Source: Leuconostoc carnosum
GTDB lineage: Bacteria; Bacillota; Bacilli; Lactobacillales; Lactobacillaceae
Direction of reading: 5' to 3'
Length of the DNA stretch: 64,000 nucleotides
Assembly (NCBI RefSeq): GCF_014207505.1
Contig: NZ_JACHGL010000001.1
Coordinates: forward strand, 372,001 to 436,000
Shown: positions 34,945 through 44,174 of the stretch, one piece after another
Numbering within the stretch: position 1 is the stretch's first letter
Layout: every line of letters starts with the position of its first letter
Program-made: the position numbers and the translations under genes
The notes under the pieces: model-generated
What the model saw: the letters and a program-made list of their open reading frames with translations, nothing else
The model's database searches: none
Told to the model about the DNA's origin: nothing

Positions 34945-35458
34945 GGAAACATTTGCAACAAAAATGATAAAACGCTTTTATGGCGTTCAAGGGGTATTAG
35001 ACGAATATAGGCGGCAAGAACTTTATAAGATTGGTAATACTGGGTTTATAGCAATGTTTTGCTATATGTTATTGAGTAATTGTATTGTTTTATTAATTCT
35101 TGGTCTCGATAACTATAAACATTCAGAGGACGTAATTATCTGGTATATTATGGCAAATCTATTATTTGTCGTGTTCGGCATCAGTGGATATATTATTATT
35201 ACAACCAAGCGAAGACATCTAATTGAAAATGAAGTGGCAGCAAAAGATATTCAAAGCCAAAAGAAACGTTTAGTGGATATATCCATTAGACAAGGTGTAT
35301 GTTTTGGCACATTGACCTTTATTTTTAATGGCATCACGTCGCCAGGTTTTAGTGAGTTGACATCATGGCACATAATGATAGTGTACGTTATTGAAGGTAT
35401 TCTTTTTGGTATAACGATGTACTTTTTTCAAAGAATGAATTTAAAGACAGTAAAGTAG
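34934..35458 (+). CDS. DUF3278 family membrane protein
   Basis: 174 residues. A polar N-terminus (YGVQGVLDEYRRQELYKIGN) is followed by four hydrophobic helices in two pairs with a basic linker. The YRRQE..YKIGN pattern and the partner XRE gene are typical of DUF3278. No activity is established for the family; it may be a membrane sensor or a bacteriocin-immunity-like protein. RBS GGGAGG sits within the upstream gene. Confidence 0.82.
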   Translation: MKTKETFATKMIKRFYGVQGVLDEYRRQELYKIGNTGFIAMFCYMLLSNCIVLLILGLDNYKHSEDVIIWYIMANLLFVVFGISGYIIITTKRRHLIENEVAAKDIQSQKKRLVDISIRQGVCFGTLTFIFNGITSPGFSELTSWHIMIVYVIEGILFGITMYFFQRMNLKTVK

Positions 35459-35530
35459 TTAATTATAATAGGATAAACTTATTAAATTACTTTATCGTTA
35501 TAAGAAATAACATACGACCATCCTGAAGAG

Positions 35531-35583
35531 AGCCCAGTAGCTTGGACAGCGTAAAAAATCCGTCCAAGCTACTGGGCTTTTTT
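35531..35583 (+). terminator. Very strong terminator
   Basis: Perfect 17-bp stem beginning AGCCCAGTAGCTTGGAC, 14-base loop, T tract. Confidence 0.95.
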
Positions 35584-35662
35584 GGCATAGTTAACGATAA
35601 ATGATTTAGTTTATCTATGCGATAATTTCAAGAGTAGATTTATTTTAATGAAAAAAACTAGT

Positions 35663-35714
35663 TTGCAATGTATGAGGGATGGTGTAAAATTAAGGTGTAA
35701 TGTAAACGCTTACA
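35663..35714 (+). promoter_or_regulatory. Promoter and cre box of the lrgAB operon
   Basis: TTGCAA (35663-35668), 16-base spacer, TAAAAT (35685-35690). The cre box TGTAAACGCTTACA (35701-35714) fits the CcpA consensus TGWAANCGNTNWCA and covers the transcription start, so glucose repression is expected. Confidence 0.85.
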
Positions 35715-35738
35715 ATTATGAAAAAGGGGTTTCTTGCT

Positions 35739-36146
35739 ATGGAAAATAATCATGAAAAAAAAGCTGCGCCAATATTAACGCAATTCCTGATTTTTAGCAC
35801 TATTTTATTAGTAGCTAATATCTTATCAACCGGAATTTCATTAATATGGTCTGAATTTCCAGTGCCTACGCCATTAATTGGTTTGATATTGTTGTTCATG
35901 GCGCTTGTCAGTGGACTTGTTAAATTAGAACAAGTAGAAAGCCTATCAACCAATTTAATTGGTTTAATTGGGTTGTTATTTGTACCTTCTGGTATTTCAC
36001 TTGCTAGTTCGCTGGATTTATTTAAACAAGAGGGCATTAAAATCATTGTGGTTGTTATTATCTCAACTGTTGTCCTTTTGTTGTCAATTGCTTACACATC
36101 ACAACTAGTGGCTAAAATTAGTGATAAATTACACCATAAATCATAG
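35739..36146 (+). CDS. lrgA: LrgA/CidA family membrane protein
   Basis: 135 residues, four helices. FLIFSTILLVANILSTGISL, PVPTPLIGLILLFMAL and LFVPSGISL are characteristic of LrgA/CidA. With LrgB these form holin-like proteins or, as shown for Bacillus PftAB and Streptococcus mutans LrgAB, a facilitated pyruvate transporter. Pyruvate oxidase directly downstream favours the transport role. ATG 35739 follows AAAGGGG; the in-frame ATG at 35718 is upstream of it. Confidence 0.87.
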   Translation: MENNHEKKAAPILTQFLIFSTILLVANILSTGISLIWSEFPVPTPLIGLILLFMALVSGLVKLEQVESLSTNLIGLIGLLFVPSGISLASSLDLFKQEGIKIIVVVIISTVVLLLSIAYTSQLVAKISDKLHHKS

Positions 36147-36164
36147 GTGGAGAGGAGTAAGAAT

Positions 36165-36911
36165 ATGTTATCTTTTTTAAGCACACCGTTTTGGGGCATC
36201 TTTTTAACGATTTTCGTTTATTGGATTGGTCAACAACTGTTCAAGAAATTTCCGATTTTTATATTTCAACCTTTGCTCATTGGTATGGTACTAGGTATTT
36301 TAGTCTTGATTGGTTTATCAAGTCTATTGCATCAACCTATCGTGTCAGTATATAAACAGTATAAAATTGGTGGCGATTTGATTTTTTGGTTTTTAAGTCC
36401 AGCAACTATGGCTTTTGCAGTGCCACTATACAAACGTCGTGATTTGGTAAAACGTTATTGGTTACGAATCTTTACTTCTTTATTTGTTGGATTAAGCGTG
36501 GCGTTATTCATTATTTTTACCATTTCTCACTTGTTTGGGTTATCAAAAATCGCAACAATTGCTATGCTACCTCAGGCAGCAACAACAGCAATAGCTTTAC
36601 CAATTTCTTCTGTCATTGCTGGAGGCGGTCAATTAGGTGCAACTGCTTCATCAATTACAGCGATGGCAGTCATTATCAATGCCGTTGTAATCTATGCTTT
36701 AGGAAATCAACTGGTAAAATGGTTTAGATTAGATAAAGATCCGATGGGATTAGGATTGGCATTTGGTACCGCTGGACATGCTATTGGTTCAGCAAAAGCG
36801 ATAAAAATTGGTGAAGTAGAGGGTGCTATGGCGTCTATCTCAATGGTGGTTATTGGGTTAATTGTTGATCTCATTGTGCCAACATTTGCGAAATTAATGG
36901 GTCTTATGTAA
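36165..36911 (+). CDS. lrgB: LrgB family membrane protein
   Basis: 248 residues, about seven helices. PLLIGMVLGILVLI, FWFLSPATMAFAVPLYKRRD, AMLPQAATTAIALPIS and GLAFGTAGHAIGSAKA are the LrgB signatures. It follows lrgA by 18 bases, RBS GAGAGGAG. It is the second half of the LrgAB/PftAB pair. No terminator separates it from the pox promoter. Confidence 0.9.
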   Translation: MLSFLSTPFWGIFLTIFVYWIGQQLFKKFPIFIFQPLLIGMVLGILVLIGLSSLLHQPIVSVYKQYKIGGDLIFWFLSPATMAFAVPLYKRRDLVKRYWLRIFTSLFVGLSVALFIIFTISHLFGLSKIATIAMLPQAATTAIALPISSVIAGGGQLGATASSITAMAVIINAVVIYALGNQLVKWFRLDKDPMGLGLAFGTAGHAIGSAKAIKIGEVEGAMASISMVVIGLIVDLIVPTFAKLMGLM

Positions 36912-36949
36912 CTTAAATCATATTAAATGAAAATAATGAGTTGGGTTAC

Positions 36950-37006
36950 TTGATTTTCTGTATTGGTTGAGATATAATTTTACTTACCGTTATGAAAGCG
37001 CTTTCA
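36950..37006 (+). promoter_or_regulatory. Promoter and cre box of the pyruvate oxidase gene
   Basis: TTGATT (36950-36955), 17-base spacer, TATAAT (36973-36978). TGAAAGCGCTTTCA (36993-37006) is a perfect palindromic cre just downstream of the start point. A half-like CGCTTTC repeats at 37014-37020. Confidence 0.87.
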
Positions 37007-37041
37007 ATAACAACGCTTTCTCATTTAGGAGGAGATATCAG

Positions 37042-38862
37042 ATGTCAGATAAAAAAATATCAGCTGGTTTAGCGGCTTTGAAAGTCATGGAAGGATGGGG
37101 TGTCCACACAATATATGGTATTCCTTCCGGAACATTGAGTGGTTTGATGAATGCGATGGGACATCCTGAAAATAACATCAAGTTCTTACAAGTGAAACAT
37201 GAAGAAGTCGCTGCTATGGCTGCTGTCATGCAATGGAAGTTTGGCGGTAAATTGGGTGTTGCCGTTGGATCTGGTGGACCTGGTGCCACGCATTTGATTA
37301 ATGGTCTGTATGATGCAGCAATGGATAACACACCGGTATTGGCTATTTTAGGATCAAAGCCAGTTCGAGAGTTGAATATGGATTCGTTCCAAGAATTGAA
37401 CCAGAACCCAATGTATGAAAGTATTGCTGTTTATAATCGTCGTGTGGCTACCGCAGAACAATTACCTCACTTGGTTGATGATGCCATCCGTACAGCGATT
37501 GCAAAGCGTGGTGTTGCTGTTCTTGAAGTACCTGCTGATTTTGGATTTTCAGAAATTGATGCCGATTCAATTTATTCATCACCCTTATATTCGTCAGGTT
37601 TGAAGTATAAAGAATATAAGTCAGCGCCTGTTGACGCAACAGATATCGATGAAGCTGTTGCGTTGTTGAACCAAGCAAAGCGCCCAGTCATTTATGCCGG
37701 TGTCGGCACGATGGGTCACGGTCCAGTAGTCCAAGAGCTGGCACACAAGATTAAGGCACCGATCATCACAACTGGTAAGAATTTTGAAACTTTTGAATGG
37801 GATTTCGAAGCCTTCACCGGATCGACATTCCGAGTCGGTTGGAAACCGGCGAATGAAGCTGTTCTCGAAGCAGACACTGTATTGTTCGTCGGCACAAATT
37901 TCCCATTCTCAGAGGTTGAAGGTACATTCCGTAACATTGATAAGTTCATTCAAATTGACAATAATCCAGCAATGTTAGGTAAGCGTCACCAAAATGATGT
38001 TGCTATTCTGGGTGATGCTGGTGAAGCAATAACTGAGATACTTGCTAAAGTTTCTCCAACTACGGAATCAGCATGGTGGAACGCTAACGTTAAAAACGTA
38101 CAAAACTGGCGTGAATACATGAACAAGCTCGAACAAAAGACCGAAGGAGATCTGCAAGCTTATCAAGTTTACAATGCTATTAATAAGTACGCAGCGGAAG
38201 ATGCTATCTTCTCAACTGATGTTGGTAACGTGACACAAATGTCAATTCGTCATTTGCACATGACACCCAAAAATATGTGGCGCACATCACCATTGTTTGC
38301 AACAATGGGTATTGGGTTGCCAGGAGGTATTGGCGCTAAGAATACTTACCCAGATCGTCAAGTTTGGAATTTAATGGGTGATGGCGCCTTTTCCATGACG
38401 TATCCAGATGTTGTCACAAATGTTCGGTATGACTTGCCTGTGATCAACGTTGTCTTCACAAATACTGAATATGGTTTCATCAAGAATAAGTACGAAGACA
38501 CAAACACGTATAACTTTGGCGTTGACTTTACTGATGTGGATTATGCTAAAATTGCCGAAGCACAAGGTGCTGTTGGCTTGACAGTCAGCCGTATTGAAGA
38601 TATTGATCGTGTGATGAAGGAAGCAGTCGATTACTACAACCAAGGACGTGTTGTTGTTATTGATGCAAAAATCACTAAGGATCGTCCAATACCCGTAGAA
38701 ACACTGAAGTTGGATCAAAGCTTGTACAGTGAAGACGTTGTTAATGCTTATAAAGAAAGATACGAGGCACAAGAATTAGTGCCATTCCGTGAATTTCTTG
38801 AAGCTGAGGGCTTAACATCAACATATATTAAAGAAAATAGTGATAATAAGTATAGCTTTTAA
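37042..38862 (+). CDS. pox: Pyruvate oxidase (acetyl phosphate and H2O2 forming)
   Basis: ThDP/FAD enzyme converting pyruvate, phosphate and O2 to acetyl phosphate, CO2 and H2O2. The 606-residue protein has the conserved Glu at [32 protein letters not shown], the FAD-domain centre ([15 protein letters not shown]) and the ThDP motif [15 protein letters not shown] followed by [15 protein letters not shown]. Length and motifs match Lactobacillus Pox rather than acetolactate synthase. It yields ATP via acetate kinase in aerobic growth. RBS TAGGAGGAG; the in-frame ATG at 36967 lies within the promoter. Base composition is richer in GC than its neighbours, as in highly expressed genes. Confidence 0.94.
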   Translation: MSDKKISAGLAALKVMEGWGVHTIYGIPSGTLSGLMNAMGHPENNIKFLQVKHEEVAAMAAVMQWKFGGKLGVAVGSGGPGATHLINGLYDAAMDNTPVLAILGSKPVRELNMDSFQELNQNPMYESIAVYNRRVATAEQLPHLVDDAIRTAIAKRGVAVLEVPADFGFSEIDADSIYSSPLYSSGLKYKEYKSAPVDATDIDEAVALLNQAKRPVIYAGVGTMGHGPVVQELAHKIKAPIITTGKNFETFEWDFEAFTGSTFRVGWKPANEAVLEADTVLFVGTNFPFSEVEGTFRNIDKFIQIDNNPAMLGKRHQNDVAILGDAGEAITEILAKVSPTTESAWWNANVKNVQNWREYMNKLEQKTEGDLQAYQVYNAINKYAAEDAIFSTDVGNVTQMSIRHLHMTPKNMWRTSPLFATMGIGLPGGIGAKNTYPDRQVWNLMGDGAFSMTYPDVVTNVRYDLPVINVVFTNTEYGFIKNKYEDTNTYNFGVDFTDVDYAKIAEAQGAVGLTVSRIEDIDRVMKEAVDYYNQGRVVVIDAKITKDRPIPVETLKLDQSLYSEDVVNAYKERYEAQELVPFREFLEAEGLTSTYIKENSDNKYSF

Positions 38863-38894
38863 AATAAAACGCAATATATTATATAAAATGTAAA

Positions 38895-38929
38895 AAAACG
38901 CATAGCTTCAACAGCTGTGCGTTTTATCA
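38895..38929 (+). terminator. Terminator after pox
   Basis: AAAACGCATAGCT pairs with AGCTGTGCGTTTT (one G-T), 5-base loop. Confidence 0.87.
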
Positions 38930-39047
38930 TTTAAAATTTTCTATTTCTACTATCCAAAATCACATTAATTGTTCTGATTAAAAAGATCACTTCATCATTT
39001 GCGTGTAGTGAGTTCCCCATATTTCCATAGCTTCAATAACGTGATTT

Positions 39048-39377
39048 TTACCAAAAAAATCTAATACCAGCCATACAAACAATACCAACTAAAACAACTA
39101 GTATCAACGATTTTTTTAAGTATCCAATAATTAATGCTGGTACAATTGCAAAAAAATTCTCAAAATTTAATATAGGGAATATACTAGCGCTTGTTTTATC
39201 AAATAAATTATCAAAAAACAATGCAGTCATCATTGTCAAAGGTAAGTAATGCAGAAACAGCTCTAACCATTTTGGAAATTTTATAATGTTGACCAGAAAA
39301 AAAGGCAAAATACGAATAAGCAAAGTTACACCAGTAGCAAATATCAATACAGTATAAAATGGTTGACTAGTTATCAT
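39048..39377 (-). CDS. azlD: AzlD family branched-chain amino acid exporter subunit
   Basis: 109 residues, four helices. ILPFFLVNIIKFPKWLELFL and YLPLTMMTALFFDNLF are typical of AzlD, the small partner of AzlC in export of branched-chain amino acids or their analogues. The start overlaps the end of azlC by 11 bases, consistent with obligate pairing. The PALIIGYLKKSLILVVLVG segment closes the fold. Confidence 0.85.
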   Translation of the reverse strand: MITSQPFYTVLIFATGVTLLIRILPFFLVNIIKFPKWLELFLHYLPLTMMTALFFDNLFDKTSASIFPILNFENFFAIVPALIIGYLKKSLILVVLVGIVCMAGIRFFW

Positions 39378-40101
39378 TATAAGATTCCTTTTTTAACAAA
39401 GAGATGAACAGACTTCCTAGTATGGAAGCAAATAAAACAGAGATTACTTTACTGAATACCATCATAGAAACTAATAACACAATAACAGTCATAAATATCG
39501 CCAGTATAGCGTTACGATTATTTTCATGCGGATCTTTTATAAAGGAAATTGTTGTTAAAATCCATAATCCAGCAAACATTGCAATTAATGCAAAATCCAA
39601 TCCAAAATTTTGAGGGTTAGCTATCGATTTACCAAATAAGGCGAAAACAATAGAAGACAGCCACCACGTTATCCATGAAGCAATATTTAATCCATGCATC
39701 CAGTTAATACTGATACTTTTTTTTGTAACAGAATTTAATGAAAAAATACCAAATGATTCGTCTGTCACCAAACTACCCATCAAAATTTTTGAAACTAATG
39801 ATTGCTTATCAAAAAAATTGGCAACTGCAAGAGATTGTAAAAACATTCTGAAATTCACTAAAAAAACCATTGATACGATACTGGTAATAGAACTGTCAGC
39901 GAGCAACATGCCGATAATAATGAATTGTGCTGAACCTGCATACAATACAGCAGATAAAAGAAAAATTTGCCAGATTGTAAATCCTTCTGATGCCGCAATA
40001 ATGCCAAATGCTGCACCAATACTCAAAAATCCGAATACTGTGGGTAATGCATCTTTGACACCATCTTGAAATTGATTAATATTACGTGTATTTTTATTCA
40101 T
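39367..40101 (-). CDS. azlC: AzlC family branched-chain amino acid exporter subunit
   Basis: 244 residues with about six to eight helices. GVKDALPTVFGFLSIGAAFG, LYAGSAQFIIIGML and NFRMFLQSLAVA are the AzlC motifs, followed by the TDESFGIFS loop. First gene of the azlCD pair. ATG 40101 is preceded by AAAGGTTG; a TTG-type frame extends further upstream without an RBS. The 270 bases to the next gene show no other feature. Confidence 0.87.
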   Translation of the reverse strand: MNKNTRNINQFQDGVKDALPTVFGFLSIGAAFGIIAASEGFTIWQIFLLSAVLYAGSAQFIIIGMLLADSSITSIVSMVFLVNFRMFLQSLAVANFFDKQSLVSKILMGSLVTDESFGIFSLNSVTKKSISINWMHGLNIASWITWWLSSIVFALFGKSIANPQNFGLDFALIAMFAGLWILTTISFIKDPHENNRNAILAIFMTVIVLLVSMMVFSKVISVLFASILGSLFISLLKKESYNDN

Positions 40102-40426
40102 AAAAAACAACCTTTTTTTAAATTTCACAAATTCTAATTGTATCATATAAGGCAATGTTTAATGACTTGAATTAATAGTTACAAAAAAACTCTGATAGTT
40201 TTGTGTAATATTTTAAGCAGGCGGCTATGATTAAAAAACACTTGGAGTTAATAATACTTCAGAAAAGTAAGTCTTCTAAAGTATTAACAGCAGAAATAAA
40301 TATTATACCAGTTAACTTATCTATTTTAAAGAAGGGCAAAGCTAAGAGATTCGCTTTGATACCTTATAAAAGATTTTCAAATTTCTAACCTAGCGACATC
40401 ATTGAGTATATTGCTGAATAAGATTT

Positions 40427-40990
40427 TTATTTTGACTTTAAAAAATCAAATACAAATTTCTGAATTTTGTTCAAGGATGTGATAAGTTGTGGGTTTGTTC
40501 CACTTTCAAGACTATGTTTGATAAAAATGGTTGCATTAGCGGCATATAATTCTGCAAAATAACTAACTGGAATACCTTTAATTACATCGGCCTGAAGTTC
40601 TTTAAACATATAGTTAGAGAATTCATCATAGAGTAGCTCCTTGATTTTGTGTTCTAAACTGTCTTGATTTCCAATTTTTGTAATTTTAAACAATGACTCT
40701 ATGTTAGCTGCATCTTGTTTAAGAAATTTTGTCATTCGTAATAATGTATTTGAGATATCTTGTTCATCTAACCGACATTGAATGTAGTTTTTCAGAATCA
40801 CAATTTTGGCATTATTGATGGTCTCCAGCAAATCAAATTTGTCCGCGTAATGTCGATAAAACGTGATGCGACTAATATTAGCTGCGCTACAAATTTGATT
40901 GATAGTTAGCTTAGAGAATTTAGTAGATCCTATTAACATTAAAAATGCTTGTTGAATTTCTTGATTAGTAATCTCAAATTTATCTGTCAT
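40427..40990 (-). CDS. TetR/AcrR-family regulator, partner of the second hydrolase
   Basis: 187 residues. ITNQEIQQAFLMLIGSTKFS, then INQICSAANISRITFYRHYA, form the helix-turn-helix. It resembles the Dha-operon-type TetR at 13238-13795 in layout, and like that protein it is divergent from an alpha/beta hydrolase. ATG 40990 follows AAGGAAAA; the frame is open further upstream, past the promoter region, so longer forms are unlikely. Confidence 0.87.
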   Translation of the reverse strand: MTDKFEITNQEIQQAFLMLIGSTKFSKLTINQICSAANISRITFYRHYADKFDLLETINNAKIVILKNYIQCRLDEQDISNTLLRMTKFLKQDAANIESLFKITKIGNQDSLEHKIKELLYDEFSNYMFKELQADVIKGIPVSYFAELYAANATIFIKHSLESGTNPQLITSLNKIQKFVFDFLKSK

Positions 40991-41066
40991 AACAAATAAT
41001 TTTCCTTGCAATATTTGATTATAATGTAACATTTTGGCCGTGATTGTAACTCGTTTCCACCTAAAT

Positions 41067-41082
41067 AATACGTTATCGTAAT
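41067..41082. promoter_or_regulatory. Imperfect dyad in the second TetR/hydrolase promoter
   Basis: AATACG-TTAT-CGTAAT, one mismatch between the arms, 24 bases before the hydrolase start. Its sequence differs from the TGTCCAT operators at 13.2 kb, so the two TetR proteins should not cross-regulate. Confidence 0.4.
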
Positions 41083-41105
41083 ATGTAGGAAAAGGAGAAT
41101 ACAAC

Positions 41106-42227
41106 ATGTATCAAAAATATCATATGGATGAACAATTCAACTTCCAAATCAACAGGTTTATTGAACCTTTCTATCAAGATGAAGAAGTTCAAGCAGAAGT
41201 GTATGCTGCTTCGAGGCGTATTAACGATGTTGAAAGTTGGATTTCGGTTTGGATTGATTTAGGAAAAAAGGCTGTTCTTGCTCATCATTACGCGCTCTCA
41301 TCCGCCTACTATCAATTAGCAGATTTCTTCATTGGTGAAGATCATCCAATGAAGGAAGAAACTTACCAACTATTCAAGTCAAATTATTACAAATCAATTG
41401 ACGATTCTGGCATTGAATTTGACCAAATTCATTACGAAAATGGTAAAATTCCGGTGGCAATTATCCGACAAGACGGTGCCAAAAAAACTTTGGTTTTTCA
41501 TGGTGGTTTTGATTCTTACTTGGAAGAATTAATTCGTTTGGTGTTAACACACTGTGTGGGTGTCTTGAAAGATTATAATTTTGTATTGTTTGAGGGACCT
41601 GGACAAGGTATGTCACTGAAATCCGGCTTGCCAATGACCTATCAGTGGGAGCTCCCCGTAAAGGCTATACTTGATTATTATAACATCGAGAAGGCTGATT
41701 TAATTGGGATGTCGTTGGGTGGTTACTTGTCAATGCGAGCAGCAGCATTTGAACCTAGAATTGAAAAGGTTATCGCGTTTGATGTGTATTACAGCATGAT
41801 GGATTCATTGACCATGAAGTTGCCAGCGAAGGCTGCGTCAACGGTTCACAAAATCAATAATCCAGTCATTGCAGCACTTGTTAATCGTAAAATTTTAGCT
41901 ACAACTAAAACTAACGTTGATATGGCATTCAAAATTCGTAAAGGAAATGAAGTCATGAAAACGGACAAACCCTCGAACTTAATCAAATCCATTTCAAAAT
42001 TTACCATGTCTGGCATCGAGGACAAGATTACCCAAGAGGTCTTGTTGCTAGCAGGTGATCATGATATGTATGTGCCAACTAAAACGATCGACTTAGTAGC
42101 AAATTCATTGATAAATGCTAAATCTGTCACAACTTATTTATTTGACCAGTCAAGTGGTGGCGAAAGGCACTGTCAAGTTGGTAATAAGCAAATTGCTTTC
42201 GATAAAATCAGTGACTTTCTAAGTTAA
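41106..42227 (+). CDS. Alpha/beta hydrolase, paralogue of the 11963-13096 gene
   Basis: 373 residues with the same plan as the first copy: N-terminal helical cap (FNFQINRFIEPFYQDEEVQ, WISVWIDLGKKA), TLVFHGGFDSYLEELIRL, LFEGPGQGMSL, LIGMSLGGYLSMRAAA with the nucleophile Ser, LLLAGDHDMYVP and GGERHCQVG with the His. The acid-His spacing and the GERHCQ/GEQHCQ motif are shared and unusual. RBS AAGGAGAA. Divergent TetR gene. Substrate unknown. Confidence 0.84.
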   Translation: MYQKYHMDEQFNFQINRFIEPFYQDEEVQAEVYAASRRINDVESWISVWIDLGKKAVLAHHYALSSAYYQLADFFIGEDHPMKEETYQLFKSNYYKSIDDSGIEFDQIHYENGKIPVAIIRQDGAKKTLVFHGGFDSYLEELIRLVLTHCVGVLKDYNFVLFEGPGQGMSLKSGLPMTYQWELPVKAILDYYNIEKADLIGMSLGGYLSMRAAAFEPRIEKVIAFDVYYSMMDSLTMKLPAKAASTVHKINNPVIAALVNRKILATTKTNVDMAFKIRKGNEVMKTDKPSNLIKSISKFTMSGIEDKITQEVLLLAGDHDMYVPTKTIDLVANSLINAKSVTTYLFDQSSGGERHCQVGNKQIAFDKISDFLS

Positions 42228-42390
42228 TTTCAATCCAAAAAATAAATAACATTCTCAATTTGTTTATATAATTAAAGAGGAAAATAAAAATGGTGAGATT
42301 TGCGTGGTTCTGCTTTTGACAATGATAATGCCGGTGATAACAAATACACAAACCTTTTTAATGCATGAATTAAACTGAACACCTTGCACA

Positions 42391-42456
42391 AAAAGGCTGC
42401 AGATACTTTAATGGTAATTGTCTAAAATTAACCATAGAGGATCTGCAGCTTATTTT
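42391..42456 (+). terminator. Long hairpin terminator after the second hydrolase
   Basis: AAAAAGGCTGCAGATACT and the region GGATCTGCAGCTTATTTTTT pair, with a second TGGT/ACCA pairing inside. It resembles the hairpin at 2069-2131 in sequence (GCTGCA.AT). The bases 42228-42390 hold a decayed, coding-like stretch (SAFDNDNAGDN in one frame) of unknown origin. Confidence 0.65.
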
Positions 42457-42466
42457 TTGTCCTTAA

Positions 42467-42521
42467 AAGTGTTGGTATAGCGTTACTTTGTATAGACATG
42501 CATTATATTAATCTTGATTGG
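42467..42521. repeat. Degenerate repeat, copy 1
   Basis: About 55 bases containing GTTGGTATAGCG, TACTTTGTATA and CTTGATTGG in order. It matches 54284-54337 at roughly three of four positions. Both copies lie just beyond the 3' end of a leftward GNAT gene. Confidence 0.55.
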
Positions 42522-42525
42522 TATA

Positions 42526-43038
42526 TCAGATTTTTTTAGACATCAATAAATCAGTTTGAGCATCATTACCTAAATTAAAAGTATGTTCACCAACAGCATG
42601 GAAACCTAGATGTTTATAAAATAATTTAGCATTTTCATTATATTCCTATACGCCGAGCCAAATTTGTTTTTTATTTAGTTCATAAGCCTTTTTGATAGCC
42701 AAACTAAACATTTGACGACCTAATCCTTTTTTTTGATGTTGCTTTTGAATATATATGCGTTCAATTTCTAGAGCATTCTCAAAATCATCCTCAGACTGGG
42801 CACTGTCGATATTTAACTTTAAGTAAGCCATTTTTTCATTATTATCATCATAAAAAATATAAAAAGAAGAATTAGTATTTTCAATCTCTTTCTTTAGCTT
42901 CTTAATTGAATAACTTTCTTTTAAATACTGATTTAAATCATTCATAGCACTTTGGCTACCATATGTATTTGTAAATGTTTCAATACTGATTTCTTGTAGC
43001 TCTTGTGCGTCAGATATTGTTAATTGCTTAATTTTCAT
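42526..43038 (-). pseudogene. GNAT-family acetyltransferase interrupted by an amber codon
   Basis: Reads as a complete 170-residue GNAT protein apart from one in-frame TAG at 42646-42648. Before it: KIKQLTISDAQELQEISIET, ERIYIQKQHQKKGLGRQMF (acetyl-CoA loop) and KKQIWLGV. After it: EYNENAKLFYKHLGFHAVGE and a normal end. Relatives have Trp here (GVWE), so TGG to TAG explains the break. The truncated 130-residue product would lack the last two strands and is probably inactive, unless the amber is suppressed. Confidence 0.9.
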
Positions 43039-43442
43039 AATTCTGATTCCTTTAGTTCTGATTACATCTAATGCTTGAAAGACATTGTAAATATTTATGC
43101 ATAAAAGTAAATTTTATCATAAGAAATAGATCCATTCAATATTTTTAAAAAATAAATTTATTATGAAACACCACGTAAGAGATACAATACTTTAAAATCC
43201 AACAATGTTCATTTTGATAATCAACGTAAAACATATAATAACCACAAAAAGAGGATCTAGACTGATGTATAATGCCATTGAGTATTATTAAAAGAATAAA
43301 TATAAGACAAGTCAATCAGCTTATTTCAATTCAAAAAGTATGGGAATGAAAAATATTGAAATTTATATCTTTATCAAATTGCTTGACTGCGTGGTAGCCA
43401 CATAGTATAGAATAGAATTAATCAATATTGAAAGGAAAAATA
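43039..43442. other. Intergenic region with MerR-type promoter
   Basis: Mostly AT-rich sequence without a supportable gene. At its right end TTGACT (43383-43388) and TATAGAAT (43406-43413) form a promoter whose spacer contains the dyad GTGG-TAG-CCAC (43391-43401). With TAGAAT as -10 the spacer is 19 bases, the long spacing typical of MerR-activated promoters. Confidence 0.5.
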
Positions 43443-44174
43443 ATGCAAACTTATTCAGCTTCGGAGTTGGCTAGAATTTTCAAAATCACGAAATTCGCTA
43501 TCAGACATTATGTGGATAAACAATTATTAATGCCACTGAAAGACGAAGCCAGTGGCTATTATATATTTTCTGAAACAGATCTTTACAAATTATATCAAGT
43601 GATCTCATTTAGGAAAATTGGCTACTCTATTAAGTCTATAAAAGAACTGTTGATACAAAATAATCATGCTAATACTTTTAAGATTGCTGAGCAAAAAATT
43701 CAGGATCAAATTGATGAGTTAATACAAATCAAGCACTCAATTCAAGACATTATTCAAGCACAAACAAATACTCAGCTTAATGAAATTTATTTTTGTGAAA
43801 AAGAAGACAGATTTCTGACAAAAATACCAGAAAACTTATTGGACAAGGGATACGTAAATTTATTGGAAGCAACTAAAACTGAGTTGGTTCAACTTGAAAA
43901 TATCTATTACATTATTAACAAAAACAGTAGCTATGTATTGTGTATTGCTGGTCAATCAGACAAGTACGATTATAAGTTGTCATCAGGTACTTACGCCTGC
44001 AAAGATGTTTTAGTTAAAGATGAAAAGAGTCTTAATAGACAAATTGAAATGTTTTCAAACGACAACTTTATACAAAGTAAATTGATATCTGGAAATAGTG
44101 AGTTGTTTTGCTATGAAAACATTTTTAAATCCTTAGCTTACAACGAGGGACAAACAGATGATATATTTAAGTAA
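43443..44174 (+). CDS. MerR-family regulator with effector-binding-like C-terminus
   Basis: 243 residues. SASELARIFKITKFAIRHYV (helix-turn-helix), GYYIFSETDLYKLYQVISF and KIGYSIKSIKELL (wing and second helix), then a dimer coiled coil (DQIDELIQIKHSIQDIIQAQ). The C-terminal 120 residues probably bind a small molecule. ATG 43443 follows GAAAGGAAA. It heads a tightly overlapping operon with a GNAT and a YbjQ gene, suggesting they answer one signal. Confidence 0.85.
   Translation: MQTYSASELARIFKITKFAIRHYVDKQLLMPLKDEASGYYIFSETDLYKLYQVISFRKIGYSIKSIKELLIQNNHANTFKIAEQKIQDQIDELIQIKHSIQDIIQAQTNTQLNEIYFCEKEDRFLTKIPENLLDKGYVNLLEATKTELVQLENIYYIINKNSSYVLCIAGQSDKYDYKLSSGTYACKDVLVKDEKSLNRQIEMFSNDNFIQSKLISGNSELFCYENIFKSLAYNEGQTDDIFK

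Noticed and set aside
38371-38772. 133-codon leftward frame inside pox
   Set aside because: It is the mirror of a highly conserved ThDP-domain coding region, has no RBS and no family resemblance.
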